Assembly (NCBI RefSeq): GCF_014647975.1
Contig: NZ_BMQF01000020.1
Coordinates: 1-64,000 of the forward strand
From: Streptomyces fumigatiscleroticus
Lineage (GTDB): Bacteria > Actinomycetota > Actinomycetes > Streptomycetales > Streptomycetaceae
Reading direction: 5' to 3'
Length of the DNA stretch: 64,000 bases
How positions within the stretch are numbered: position 1 is the stretch's first letter; each line of letters opens with the position of its first letter. Positions 49,552-58,796 of this stretch are shown piece by piece. Below the pieces are notes generated by a model. The model was given only the letters and a program-made list of their open reading frames with translations. It made no database searches and was not told the origin of the DNA. A program made the translations under genes and the position numbers.

Positions 49552-52223
49552 TGGAGTCGGCCGAGATCCGCCGCCGCTGGCTGAGCTTCTTCGAGGAGCG
49601 CGGGCACACCGTCGTCCCGTCGGCGTCGCTCATCGCGGACGACCCGACTCTGCTGCTCGTCCCGGCCGGCATGGTGCCCTTCAAGCCCTACTTCCTGGGC
49701 GAGGTCAAGCCGCCCTTCGACCGCGCCACCAGCGTGCAGAAGTGCGTGCGCACACCCGACATCGAAGAGGTCGGCAAGACCACGCGGCACGGCACCTTCT
49801 TCCAGATGTGCGGCAACTTCTCCTTCGGCGACTACTTCAAGGAAGGCGCCATCAAGTACGCCTGGGAGCTGCTCACCACGCCCCAGGACAAGGGCGGCTA
49901 CGGCCTGGAGCCGGAGAAGCTCTGGATCACCGTCTACCAGGACGACGACGAGGCCGAGCAGATCTGGCGCGACGTCGTCGGCGTCCCCGCCGAGCGCATC
50001 CAGCGCCTGGGCAAGAAGGACAACTTCTGGTCCATGGGCGTGCCCGGCCCCTGCGGCCCCTGCTCCGAGATCAACTACGACCGCGGCCCCGAGTTCGGCG
50101 TCGAGGGCGGCCCGGCCGTCAACGACGAGCGCTACGTGGAGATCTGGAACCTGGTCTTCATGCAGTACGAGCGGGGCGAGGGCACCGGCAAGGACGACTT
50201 CGAGATCCTCGGCGACCTGCCGAGCAAGAACATCGACACGGGCCTCGGCCTGGAGCGTCTCGCCATGATTCTGCAGGGCGTGCAGAACATGTACGAGATC
50301 GACACCTCCATGGCCGTCATCAAGAAGGCCACCGAGCTGACCGGTGTCGCCTACGGCGACGCCCACGCCTCGGACGTCTCCCTGCGCGTGGTCACCGACC
50401 ACATGCGCACCGCCACCATGCTCATCGGCGACGGCGTGACGCCGGGCAACGAGGGCCGCGGCTATGTGCTGCGCCGCATCATGCGCCGCGCCATCCGCAA
50501 CATGCGCCTGCTCGGCGCCACCGGGCCGGTCGTCAAGGACCTGATCGACACCGTGATCGGCATGATGGGGCAGCAGTACCCCGAGCTGGTCACCGACCGC
50601 GAGCGCATCGAGAAGGTCGCCCTCGCCGAGGAGAACGCCTTCCTCAAGACGCTGAAGGCCGGCACCAACATCCTCGACACCGCCGTGGCCGAGACCAAGC
50701 AGGCCGGCGGCACCGTCCTCGCCGGTGACAAGGCCTTCCTGCTCCACGACACCTGGGGCTTCCCGATCGACCTCACCCTGGAGATGGCCGCCGAACAGGG
50801 CCTGAAGGTGGACGAGGACGGGTTCCGCCGCCTGATGAAGGAGCAGCGGGAGCGCGCCAAGGCCGACGCCCAGGCCAAGAAGACCGGCCACGCCGACATG
50901 GGCGCCTACCGCGAGATCGCCGACCGGGCCGGCCAGACCGACTTCATCGGCTACACCGACACCGAGGGCGAGTCCACGGTCGTCGGCATCCTGGTCGACG
51001 GTGTCTCCTCCCCGGCCGCCACCGAGGGCGACGAGGTCGAGATCGTCCTGGACCGCACCCCGTTCTACGCCGAGGGCGGCGGCCAGATCGGCGACACCGG
51101 CCGGATCAAGGCCGACACCGGTGCCGTCATCGAGGTCCGCGACACCCAGAAGCCGGTCCCGGGCGTCTATGTCCACAAGGGCGTCGTCCAGGTCGGCGAG
51201 GTCACCGTCGGCGCCAAGGCCCACGCCTCGATCGACTCCCGCCGCCGCAAGGCCATCGCCCGCGCCCACTCGGCCACCCACCTCACCCACCAGGCGCTGC
51301 GTGACGCGCTCGGCCCGACGGCCGCCCAGGCCGGTTCCGAGAACCAGCCCGGCCGCTTCCGCTTCGACTTCGGCTCCCCGTCCGCCGTTCCGCAGACGGT
51401 GATGACCGATGTCGAGCAGAAGATCAACGAGGTGCTCGCCCGCGATCTCGACGTGCGCGCCGACATCATGGGCATCGACGAGGCCAAGAAGCAGGGCGCC
51501 ATCGCCGAGTTCGGCGAGAAGTACGGCGAGCGGGTCCGCGTGGTCACCATCGGTGACTTCTCCAAGGAGCTGTGCGGCGGCACCCACGTGCACAACACCG
51601 CCCAGCTGGGCCTGGTCAAGCTGCTCGGCGAGTCGTCCATCGGCTCGGGTGTGCGCCGTATCGAGGCCCTGGTCGGCATGGACGCCTACCACTTCCTCGC
51701 CCGCGAGCACACGGTCGTCAACCAGCTCACCGAGTTGATCAAGGGCCGCCCGGAGGAGCTGCCGGAGAAGGTCTCCGCGATGCTCGGCAAGCTGAAGGAC
51801 GCCGAGAAGGAGATCGAGAAGTTCCGCGCCGAGAAGGTGCTCCAGGCCGCCGCGGGTCTCGCCGAGTCCGCGAAGGACATCCGCGGGATCGCCGTCGTCA
51901 CCGGGCAGGTCCCGGACGGCACCACCGCCGACGACCTGCGCAAGCTGGTCCTGGACGTGCGCGGCCGTATCCAGGGCGGCCGGGCCGCCGTGGTCGCCCT
52001 GTTCACGGTGAACAACGGCAAGCCGCTGACGGTGATCGCCACCAATGAGGCCGCCCGCGAGCGCGGTCTCAAGGCCGGTGACCTGGTCCGTACGGCCGCC
52101 AAGACCCTCGGCGGCGGCGGTGGCGGCAAGCCGGACGTCGCCCAGGGCGGCGGCCAGAACCCGTCCGCGGTCGGCGAGGCCGTCGAGGCCGTCGAGCGGC
52201 TCGTGGCGGACACGGCCAAGTGA
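49551..52223 (+). CDS. alaS: Alanyl-tRNA synthetase
   Basis: An 890-residue class II synthetase with the catalytic domain (VPSASLIADDPTLLLVPAGMVPFKPYFLG, MCGNFSFGDYFKEGAI), the editing domain with its metal site (HSATHLTHQALR, CGGTHVHNTAQLG) and the C-Ala domain ending in GGGGGKPDVAQGGG. It charges tRNA-Ala through the acceptor G3-U70 pair. It begins in overlap with DUF6167 and ends in GTGA overlap with ruvX. Confidence 0.97.
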   Translation: MESAEIRRRWLSFFEERGHTVVPSASLIADDPTLLLVPAGMVPFKPYFLGEVKPPFDRATSVQKCVRTPDIEEVGKTTRHGTFFQMCGNFSFGDYFKEGAIKYAWELLTTPQDKGGYGLEPEKLWITVYQDDDEAEQIWRDVVGVPAERIQRLGKKDNFWSMGVPGPCGPCSEINYDRGPEFGVEGGPAVNDERYVEIWNLVFMQYERGEGTGKDDFEILGDLPSKNIDTGLGLERLAMILQGVQNMYEIDTSMAVIKKATELTGVAYGDAHASDVSLRVVTDHMRTATMLIGDGVTPGNEGRGYVLRRIMRRAIRNMRLLGATGPVVKDLIDTVIGMMGQQYPELVTDRERIEKVALAEENAFLKTLKAGTNILDTAVAETKQAGGTVLAGDKAFLLHDTWGFPIDLTLEMAAEQGLKVDEDGFRRLMKEQRERAKADAQAKKTGHADMGAYREIADRAGQTDFIGYTDTEGESTVVGILVDGVSSPAATEGDEVEIVLDRTPFYAEGGGQIGDTGRIKADTGAVIEVRDTQKPVPGVYVHKGVVQVGEVTVGAKAHASIDSRRRKAIARAHSATHLTHQALRDALGPTAAQAGSENQPGRFRFDFGSPSAVPQTVMTDVEQKINEVLARDLDVRADIMGIDEAKKQGAIAEFGEKYGERVRVVTIGDFSKELCGGTHVHNTAQLGLVKLLGESSIGSGVRRIEALVGMDAYHFLAREHTVVNQLTELIKGRPEELPEKVSAMLGKLKDAEKEIEKFRAEKVLQAAAGLAESAKDIRGIAVVTGQVPDGTTADDLRKLVLDVRGRIQGGRAAVVALFTVNNGKPLTVIATNEAARERGLKAGDLVRTAAKTLGGGGGGKPDVAQGGGQNPSAVGEAVEAVERLVADTAK

Positions 52224-52711
52224 GCGATTCGGGAAACGGCCCCGCGATGCGCCGCGGACGCCGGCTCGCGATCGACGTCGGGGACGCCCGCATCGGGGTC
52301 GCCTCGTGCGACCCCGACGGGATCCTCGCCACACCGGTCGAAACGGTCCCCGGCCGTGATGTCCCCGCGGCCCACCGCCGTCTGAAGCAGCTGGTCGAGG
52401 AGTACGAACCGATCGAGGTCGTCGTCGGTCTCCCTCGCTCCCTCAAGGGGGGCGAGGGCCCGGCCGCGGCCAAGGTCCGCGGCTTCGCCCAGGAGCTGGC
52501 CCGTATGATCATCCCCATCCCGGTCCGCCTCGTCGACGAGCGCATGACCACGGTGACGGCCGGCCAGGGACTGCGCGCCTCGGGCGTCAAGTCCAGGAAA
52601 GGCCGGTCCGTCATCGACCAGGCAGCCGCTGTGATCATCCTTCAGCAGGCGCTGGAATCCGAACGGGTGTCAGGGAAAGCGCCGGGCGAGGGCGTCGAAG
52701 TGGTCATCTGA
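52220..52711 (+). CDS. ruvX: RuvX/YqgF family RNase H-fold nuclease
   Basis: A 163-residue RNase H-fold protein (RRLAIDVGDARIGVASCDPDG with the first Asp; VVVGLPRSLKGGEGPAA; VRLVDERMTTVTAGQGLR; IDQAAAVIILQQAL with a late Asp). E. coli YqgF processes 16S rRNA precursor ends; the family was earlier called a putative Holliday junction resolvase. Coupled to alaS. Confidence 0.93.
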   Translation: MSDSGNGPAMRRGRRLAIDVGDARIGVASCDPDGILATPVETVPGRDVPAAHRRLKQLVEEYEPIEVVVGLPRSLKGGEGPAAAKVRGFAQELARMIIPIPVRLVDERMTTVTAGQGLRASGVKSRKGRSVIDQAAAVIILQQALESERVSGKAPGEGVEVVI

Positions 52712-52832
52712 TCGCGATACGGTAACGTTCCGCGCGATGCGACGGCATTCGAACAGCCGCCGCACAGCAAGAGGCGGAACGGCAGCCGGGCGGTAGCACG
52801 GGAGACCGCCGCCTCGCGGCTCTAGGGGATCG

Positions 52833-54530
52833 ATGACTGAGTATGGCCGGGGCCAAGGCTCCGAACCGTGGCATCCGGAGGACCCGTTGTACGGGGACGG
52901 CGGATGGGGAGGACAGCAGGCCCACACGGGTCAGCAGTCCCCTGACGGCGGCCAGCCGCAGCACTACCCGCAGCAGCCGCAGTACGGCGACTGGGGCGAC
53001 GGCGGGCATGCCGGGTACGACCAGACGCAGCATCACTACGACCAGCACCCGTACGGCCAGGGTTACGACCAACAGCACTACGGCCAGCAGGAGTACGGCC
53101 AGGATTACGGCCCGCAGCAGTACCCGGCCCAGCCGCAGCAGCAGTACGACAACGGCGGCTGGGCCACCGGCACCCAGCCGCACCTCCCCTACTCCGCCGA
53201 CCCTGCCGACGCCTACGGGCAGCAGGGCGCCGCGTACGGCGACGGGCAGCCGGACTTCTACCAGACGCCGGACGCGTACCCGCCGCCCGAGCCCCCCGGC
53301 CGCAGACGACCGGAACCGGAGCCGCAAACCGACTGGGACCCCGGCTCCGACCAGGGTGAACACGCTTTCTTCTCGGGCGGCGACGACGACGGCGGCGCCG
53401 ACTCGGGGCAGGGCCGGGGCGACCGGCGCGGGCGGGCGGGCAAGGGCAAGAAGAAGAGCCGCAACGGCTGCGCCTGCCTGGTGGTGGCCCTGGTGCTGGG
53501 CGGAGGCCTGGCGGGTGTCGGATATGTCGGGTTCCAGTTCTACCAGGATCGTTTCGGCGCACCGCCGGACTTCTCCGGGGACGGCAACGGCGAACAGGTG
53601 AGCGTCACCATTCCCGAGGGCGCGGGCGGCTATGTCATCGGGCAGGAGCTCAAGAAGGCGGGCGTGGTCAAGAGCGTCGACGCCTTCGTCGCGGCGCAGC
53701 AGAGCAACCCGGATGGCAAGACCATCCAGGACGGTGTCTACACGCTCCAGAAGGAGATGTCGGCCCAGAGCGCGGTCGAACTCATGCTCAGCCCCAAGAG
53801 CCGCAACAATCTGATCATCGCCGAGGGCAAGCGCAACGCCGACATCTACAAGCTCATCGACCAGCGCCTGGAGGTCGCCTCGGGCACCACGGCCAAGGTC
53901 GCCAAGAGCGAGTACAAGAGCCTCGGCCTGCCCGACTGGGCACTGAACCACGGGAACGTCAAGGATCCGCTGGAGGGCTTCCTCTACCCGTCCAGCTACG
54001 GGGTGGCCAAGGGCCAGAAGCCCGCGGACGTGCTGAAACAGATGGTGCGGCGGGCCACACAGCAGTACGAGAAGCTCGGCTTCGAGGAGAAGGCCGCGGA
54101 CCTGGGCCTGGACGGACCGTGGGAGCTGGTGACGGTCGCCAGCCTGGTGCAGGCGGAGGGCAAGACGCACGACGACTTCCGCAAGATGTCCGAGGTGATC
54201 TACAACCGGCTCAAGGAGGACAACACCGAGACCAACCGGCTCCTCCAGTTCGACTCGACCTACAACTACCTGAAGAACCAGAGCAACATCCACATCACCG
54301 AGTCCGAGATTCTCAGCAACAAGGACCCGTACAACACCTACACCAACGAAGGCCTGCCGCCCGGGCCCATCGGCAACCCCGGCGACGAGGCGCTCAAGGC
54401 GGCGCTCAATCCCACGGACGACGGCTGGATGTACTTCGTGGCCACCGACGGGATGGACAAGACGGAGTTCGCCAAGACGAACGCGGAATTCGAGAGGCTC
54501 AAGGACAAGTTCAATGCCAGCACCGGCTGA
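52833..54530 (+). CDS. mltG: Endolytic murein transglycosylase MltG with Gln/Tyr-rich N-terminus
   Basis: A 565-residue YceG-like protein. Residues 1-205 are cytoplasmic low-complexity sequence rich in Gln, Tyr, Gly and His, followed by a basic stretch (RAGKGKKKSR), one membrane helix (212-236), a LysM-like segment and the catalytic domain. The catalytic Glu442 lies in TVASLVQAEGKTHDD, and LPPGPIGNPGDEALKAALNP is the usual family motif. It is expected to cut nascent glycan strands at the membrane and terminate their growth. The ATG at 52833 lies in the predicted leader without a strong ribosome binding site. Confidence 0.93.
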   Translation: MTEYGRGQGSEPWHPEDPLYGDGGWGGQQAHTGQQSPDGGQPQHYPQQPQYGDWGDGGHAGYDQTQHHYDQHPYGQGYDQQHYGQQEYGQDYGPQQYPAQPQQQYDNGGWATGTQPHLPYSADPADAYGQQGAAYGDGQPDFYQTPDAYPPPEPPGRRRPEPEPQTDWDPGSDQGEHAFFSGGDDDGGADSGQGRGDRRGRAGKGKKKSRNGCACLVVALVLGGGLAGVGYVGFQFYQDRFGAPPDFSGDGNGEQVSVTIPEGAGGYVIGQELKKAGVVKSVDAFVAAQQSNPDGKTIQDGVYTLQKEMSAQSAVELMLSPKSRNNLIIAEGKRNADIYKLIDQRLEVASGTTAKVAKSEYKSLGLPDWALNHGNVKDPLEGFLYPSSYGVAKGQKPADVLKQMVRRATQQYEKLGFEEKAADLGLDGPWELVTVASLVQAEGKTHDDFRKMSEVIYNRLKEDNTETNRLLQFDSTYNYLKNQSNIHITESEILSNKDPYNTYTNEGLPPGPIGNPGDEALKAALNPTDDGWMYFVATDGMDKTEFAKTNAEFERLKDKFNASTG

Positions 54531-55350
54531 CGGCCGAAGGGCCGCCGTCCTCGGCTCGCCGATCGCCCACTCCCTCTCCCCGGTGCTGCACCGCACCGCC
54601 TACGCCGAGCTGGGCCTTCAGGGCTGGGCGTACGACCGCTTCGACGTCGACGAAGAGGCACTGCCGGGCTTCATCGACGACCTCGGCCCTGAGTGGGCGG
54701 GACTGTCGCTGACCATGCCGCTGAAGCGGGCCGTGATCCCGCTGCTCGACGAGATCAGCGACACGGCCGCCTCGGTCGAGGCGGTCAACACCGTCGTGTT
54801 CACCGAGGACGGCCGCCGCACCGGCGACAACACGGACATCCCCGGCATGGTCGCCGCCCTGCGCGAGCGCGGTATCGAGCAGGTCGACTCGGCGGCGATC
54901 CTGGGCGCCGGCGCCACCGCCTCCTCCGCGCTCGCCGCCCTGGCCCGGATCTGCACCGGCGAGGTCGTCGCCTATGTGCGCAGTGAGACCCGGGCCGCCG
55001 AGATGCGGCAGTGGGGCGAGCGGCTGGACGTCGAGGTCCGCACCGCCGACTGGGCGGACGCGGCACGGGCACTGCACGCCCCGCTCGTCGTCGCCACCAC
55101 CCCCGCGGGTACCACCGACGCCCTCGCCTTGGCCGTCCCGGAGCGGCCCGCCACCTTGTTCGACGTGCTCTACGAGCCGTGGCCGACCGCGCTCGCCGCC
55201 CGCTGGTCGGCGTACGGCGGGGCCGTCGTCAGCGGACTCGACCTGCTGGTGCACCAGGCGGTGCTCCAGGTCGAGCAGATGACGGGACGCGGCCCGGCAC
55301 CGGTCGAGGCCATGCGAAAAGCGGGCGAGCACGCCCTCGCGGAACGCTAA
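54514..55350 (+). CDS. aroE: Shikimate dehydrogenase
   Basis: A 278-residue NADP-dependent enzyme that reduces 3-dehydroshikimate. The substrate site is in VLGSPIAHSLSPVLHRTAY and LSLTMPLKRAV (catalytic Lys), NTDIPGM supplies the Asp, and the nucleotide-binding loop ILGAGATASSALAAL deviates slightly from the GAGGAA norm. It overlaps the end of mltG by 17 bp. Confidence 0.93.
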   Translation: MPAPADGRRAAVLGSPIAHSLSPVLHRTAYAELGLQGWAYDRFDVDEEALPGFIDDLGPEWAGLSLTMPLKRAVIPLLDEISDTAASVEAVNTVVFTEDGRRTGDNTDIPGMVAALRERGIEQVDSAAILGAGATASSALAALARICTGEVVAYVRSETRAAEMRQWGERLDVEVRTADWADAARALHAPLVVATTPAGTTDALALAVPERPATLFDVLYEPWPTALAARWSAYGGAVVSGLDLLVHQAVLQVEQMTGRGPAPVEAMRKAGEHALAER

Positions 55351-55398
55351 GATCCGACCGGTTCCGCAGGGGGCGGAACCGGGAGGGGGAAGCAGTCC

Positions 55399-55728
55399 AT
55401 GTCCACAGGCGTGCCCCTGGCGTCCGTCAAGGGTGAGATCTTCGAGGCCCTGCTGGGGTTCCTGCCCGACTGGGTGCAGATGACGGTGCTCGGCCTAATC
55501 GTGCTCGCCGTCGTCGCGTCCTGGGTCGTCAAGCTGAAGCGCAAGCTCGCCCACCGGCGCGCCGTGCGCAACGGGCAGCCCGTCCACGCGGCGGCCCGGT
55601 ACGGGCAGGGCCGCGGGGCCGACTACCTGGGCTCGTACGCACCGCAGCGGCCCCGGCAGGGCAGTGGCGCCGACCATCTGGGGGCGTACGCACCCCAGCA
55701 GCGTCAGGGCGAGGGCCCGTCCGTCTGA
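55399..55728 (+). CDS. Small membrane protein with a duplicated tail motif
   Basis: A 109-residue protein with one helix (WVQMTVLGLIVLAVVASWVV), a basic juxtamembrane segment and a tail in which GRGADYLGSYAPQRPRQG is repeated as GSGADHLGAYAPQQRQG. Function unknown. The ATG follows a GGGAGGGGG tract. It stands between aroE and aroC. Confidence 0.75.
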   Translation: MSTGVPLASVKGEIFEALLGFLPDWVQMTVLGLIVLAVVASWVVKLKRKLAHRRAVRNGQPVHAAARYGQGRGADYLGSYAPQRPRQGSGADHLGAYAPQQRQGEGPSV

Positions 55729-55872
55729 TGGACCGGCGGCCGGGTGTACGACCGGGACGTGGGAGGATCGTAGGCGGCGGGCCGGGGCCGCGCACCCGGT
55801 CGCGCTGCCGCCGTACGCGGAACCGCGCGTGCGCAGGGCAGTAAACCGGGGCGCGAGCACTGAGGAGCACCG

Positions 55873-57057
55873 TTGAGCAGGTTGCGCTGGCTGACCGCGG
55901 GGGAGTCCCACGGTCCCGCACTCGTGGCGACGCTGGAGGGCCTTCCCGCCGGCGTGCCGATCACCACGGACATGGTGGCGGACCACCTGGCCAGGCGGCG
56001 GCTGGGTTACGGGCGCGGTGCCCGGATGAAGTTCGAGCGCGACGAGGTGACCTTCCTCGGCGGGGTCCGGCACGGCCTGACCCTCGGTTCGCCGGTCGCG
56101 GTCATGGTGGGCAACACCGAGTGGCCCAAGTGGGAGCAGGTGATGGCGGCCGATCCGGTGGATGCGGAGGTGCTGGCGGGGCTGGCCCGCAACGCGCCGC
56201 TGACCCGCCCGCGCCCCGGCCACGCGGACCTGGCGGGTATGCAGAAGTACGGCTTCGACGAGGCCCGCCCGGTGCTGGAGCGCGCTTCGGCCCGGGAGAC
56301 CGCCGCCCGGGTGGCGCTGGGCGCGGTGGCCCGCTCGTATCTGAGGGAGACGGCCGGCATCGAGATCGTCTCGCACGTGGTGGAGCTGGCGTCGGCGAAG
56401 GCGCCGCACGGCGTCCTGCCCACCCCGGCGGACGTGGAGCGGCTGGACGCGGACCCGGTGCGCTGCCTGGACGCGGACGCCTCCAAGGCGATGGTCGCGG
56501 AGATCGACCAGGCGCACAGGGACGGCGACACGCTCGGCGGCGTGGTGGAGGTGCTGGCCTACGGCGTCCCGGTCGGCCTGGGCTCGCACGTGCACTGGGA
56601 CCGCCGGCTGGACGCCCGGCTGGCCGCCGCCCTGATGGGCATCCAGGCGATCAAGGGCGTGGAGGTCGGCGACGGTTTCGGTCTGGCCCGGGTCCCCGGC
56701 TCGCGGGCGCACGACGAGATCGTCACCACGCCGGAGGGCGTCAAGCGCGTCACCGGCCGCTCCGGCGGCACCGAGGGCGGCCTGACCACCGGTGAGGTGC
56801 TGCGCGTCCGGGCGGCGATGAAGCCGATCGCGACGGTGCCGCGGGCGCTGCGGACGGTCGACGTGAGCACGGGCGAAGCCGCCGCCGCCCATCACCAGCG
56901 CTCGGACGTGTGCGCGGTGCCGGCGGCCGGCATCGTCGCCGAGGCGATGGTCGCGCTGGTCCTGGCGGACGCGGTGGCGGAGAAGTTCGGCGGCGACAGC
57001 GTGACCGAGACCCGCCGCAACGTCACCTCCTACCTCGACCACCTCGCCATCCGATGA
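55873..57057 (+). CDS. aroC: Chorismate synthase
   Basis: A 394-residue FMN-dependent enzyme that makes chorismate from EPSP. The signature regions are present: LRWLTAGESHGPALVATLEGLPAG, RRLGYGRGARMKFERDEV, GGTEGGLTTGE and SGGTEGGL-like loops, and DVCAVPAAGIVAEAM. TTG start with GAGGAG 5 nt upstream. ATGA overlap with aroK. Chorismate made here feeds pabB elsewhere in this window. Confidence 0.96.
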   Translation: MSRLRWLTAGESHGPALVATLEGLPAGVPITTDMVADHLARRRLGYGRGARMKFERDEVTFLGGVRHGLTLGSPVAVMVGNTEWPKWEQVMAADPVDAEVLAGLARNAPLTRPRPGHADLAGMQKYGFDEARPVLERASARETAARVALGAVARSYLRETAGIEIVSHVVELASAKAPHGVLPTPADVERLDADPVRCLDADASKAMVAEIDQAHRDGDTLGGVVEVLAYGVPVGLGSHVHWDRRLDARLAAALMGIQAIKGVEVGDGFGLARVPGSRAHDEIVTTPEGVKRVTGRSGGTEGGLTTGEVLRVRAAMKPIATVPRALRTVDVSTGEAAAAHHQRSDVCAVPAAGIVAEAMVALVLADAVAEKFGGDSVTETRRNVTSYLDHLAIR

Positions 57058-57569
57058 CCACACCCCTGATCGTCCTGGTGGGCCCGATGGGCGTCGGCAA
57101 GTCCACCGTCGGACAACTGCTGGCGGAACACCTGAGGACGGCCTACCGGGACACCGACGACGACATCGTCACCGCCGAGGGCCGCACCATCGCCGACATC
57201 TTCGTCGAGGAGGGCGAGCCGGCGTTCCGCGCACTGGAGAAGCGGGCGGTCCACCGGGCGCTGGCCGAACACGAGGGCGTGCTCGCGCTCGGCGGTGGCG
57301 CGATCCTGGACCCGGACACCCGCGCGCTCCTCGCCTCCCACCGCGTCGTCTACCTCTCCATGGACGTGGAGGAGGCGGTCAGGCGCACCGGCCTGAACGC
57401 GGCCCGCCCGCTGCTCGCCGTGAACCCGCGCAAACAGTGGCGCGAGCTGATGGAGGCCCGCCGCCACCTGTACACCGAGATCGCCACGGTGGCCGTCCCC
57501 ACCGACGGCCGTACCCCCGAAGAAGTCACCCGAGCCGTCCTGGACGCACTGGAGTTGAAGGAAGCATGA
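57054..57569 (+). CDS. aroK: Shikimate kinase
   Basis: A 171-residue P-loop kinase: Walker A in VLVGPMGVGKSTVG, shikimate-binding YRDTDDDIV, FRALEKRAV and LALGGGAIL, and the lid region RPLLAVNPRKQWRELMEARRHLY. It phosphorylates shikimate at the 3-hydroxyl. It overlaps aroC and aroB by 4 bp on both sides. Confidence 0.95.
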   Translation: MTTPLIVLVGPMGVGKSTVGQLLAEHLRTAYRDTDDDIVTAEGRTIADIFVEEGEPAFRALEKRAVHRALAEHEGVLALGGGAILDPDTRALLASHRVVYLSMDVEEAVRRTGLNAARPLLAVNPRKQWRELMEARRHLYTEIATVAVPTDGRTPEEVTRAVLDALELKEA

Positions 57570-58657
57570 GCGAGGCAGTCACCCGGATCCAGGTCGGCGG
57601 CACCGCGGGAACCGACCCGTACGAGGTCCTGGTCGGCCGTCAGCTCCTGGGCGAACTGCCCGGACTCGTCGGCCCGAAGGCCAAGCGGGTGGCCGTCGTC
57701 CACCCCGAGGCACTGGCCGAGACCGGCGACGCGCTCCGCGCCGACCTCGCCGAGCAGGGCTACGAGGCGATCGCCGTCCAGGTGCCCAACGCCGAGGAGG
57801 CCAAGACCGCCGAGGTCGCCGCCTACTGCTGGAAGGCGCTCGGCCAGTCCGGGTTCACCCGCAGCGACGTCATCGTCGGCGTCGGCGGCGGCGCGACCAC
57901 CGACCTGGCCGGTTTCGTGGCCGCCACCTGGCTGCGCGGCGTGCGCTGGATCGCGATCCCGACCACGGTCCTGGCCATGGTGGACGCGGCCGTCGGCGGC
58001 AAGACCGGCATCAACACCGCCGAGGGCAAGAACCTGGTCGGCGCCTTCCATCCGCCGGCCGGAGTGCTGTGCGACCTGGCCGCGCTGGACTCCCTCCCGG
58101 TCAACGACTACGTCTCCGGGCTCGCCGAGATCATCAAGGCCGGCTTCATCGCCGACCCGGCGATCCTGGACCTCATCGAGGCCGACCCGGAGGCCGCCCG
58201 CACCCCGGCGGGCCCGCACACCGCCGAACTGATCGAACGCTCCATCAAGGTCAAGGCGGACGTGGTCTCCTCCGACCTCAAGGAGTCGGGCCTGAGGGAG
58301 ATCCTCAACTACGGCCACACCCTGGCCCACGCCATCGAGAAGAACGAACGCTACAAGTGGCGCCACGGCGCGGCGGTGGCAGTCGGCATGCACTTCGCCG
58401 CCGAACTGGGCCGCCTGGCGGGCCGCCTGGACGATGCCACGGCCGACCGCCACCGCACGATCCTCGAAGCCGTCGGCCTCCCGCTCCACTACCGCCACGA
58501 CCAGTGGCCCAAGCTGCTGGAGACCATGAAGGTGGACAAGAAGTCCCGCGGCGACCTGCTGCGCTTCATCGTCCTGGACGGCCTCGCCAAGCCCACCGTC
58601 CTGGAGGGCCCCGACCCGGCCGTCCTCCTCGCCGCCTACGGCGAAGTGGGCCAGTAG
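57566..58657 (+). CDS. aroB: 3-Dehydroquinate synthase
   Basis: A 363-residue NAD- and zinc-dependent enzyme. It has DVIVGVGGGATTDLAGFVAATWLRGV, IPTTVLAMVDAAVGGKTGIN, and metal ligands in GLAEIIKAGFI, LNYGHTLAHAIEKNERYKWRHGAAVAVGMHFA. It makes dehydroquinate from DAHP. Last gene of the aroC-aroK-aroB unit. Confidence 0.96.
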   Translation: MSEAVTRIQVGGTAGTDPYEVLVGRQLLGELPGLVGPKAKRVAVVHPEALAETGDALRADLAEQGYEAIAVQVPNAEEAKTAEVAAYCWKALGQSGFTRSDVIVGVGGGATTDLAGFVAATWLRGVRWIAIPTTVLAMVDAAVGGKTGINTAEGKNLVGAFHPPAGVLCDLAALDSLPVNDYVSGLAEIIKAGFIADPAILDLIEADPEAARTPAGPHTAELIERSIKVKADVVSSDLKESGLREILNYGHTLAHAIEKNERYKWRHGAAVAVGMHFAAELGRLAGRLDDATADRHRTILEAVGLPLHYRHDQWPKLLETMKVDKKSRGDLLRFIVLDGLAKPTVLEGPDPAVLLAAYGEVGQ

Positions 58658-58680
58658 CCCCCGGGTGCCGGGCACTTCAC

Positions 58681-58720
58681 ACCGCCCCCGGCCGTTCACC
58701 AAACGACAGCCGGGGGCGGT
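58681..58720 (+). terminator. Terminator after aroB
   Basis: ACCGCCCCCGGC (58681-58692) and its exact complement (58709-58720) surround a 16-nt loop, 23 bp past the aroB stop. Confidence 0.7.
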
Positions 58721-58796
58721 ACCGTTCGGTAGGAAGCGGGGACGCACCCCCCCCGCGGTCAGCGCCCATCGCCTGTACGAGACGGAGTGGCACCGG

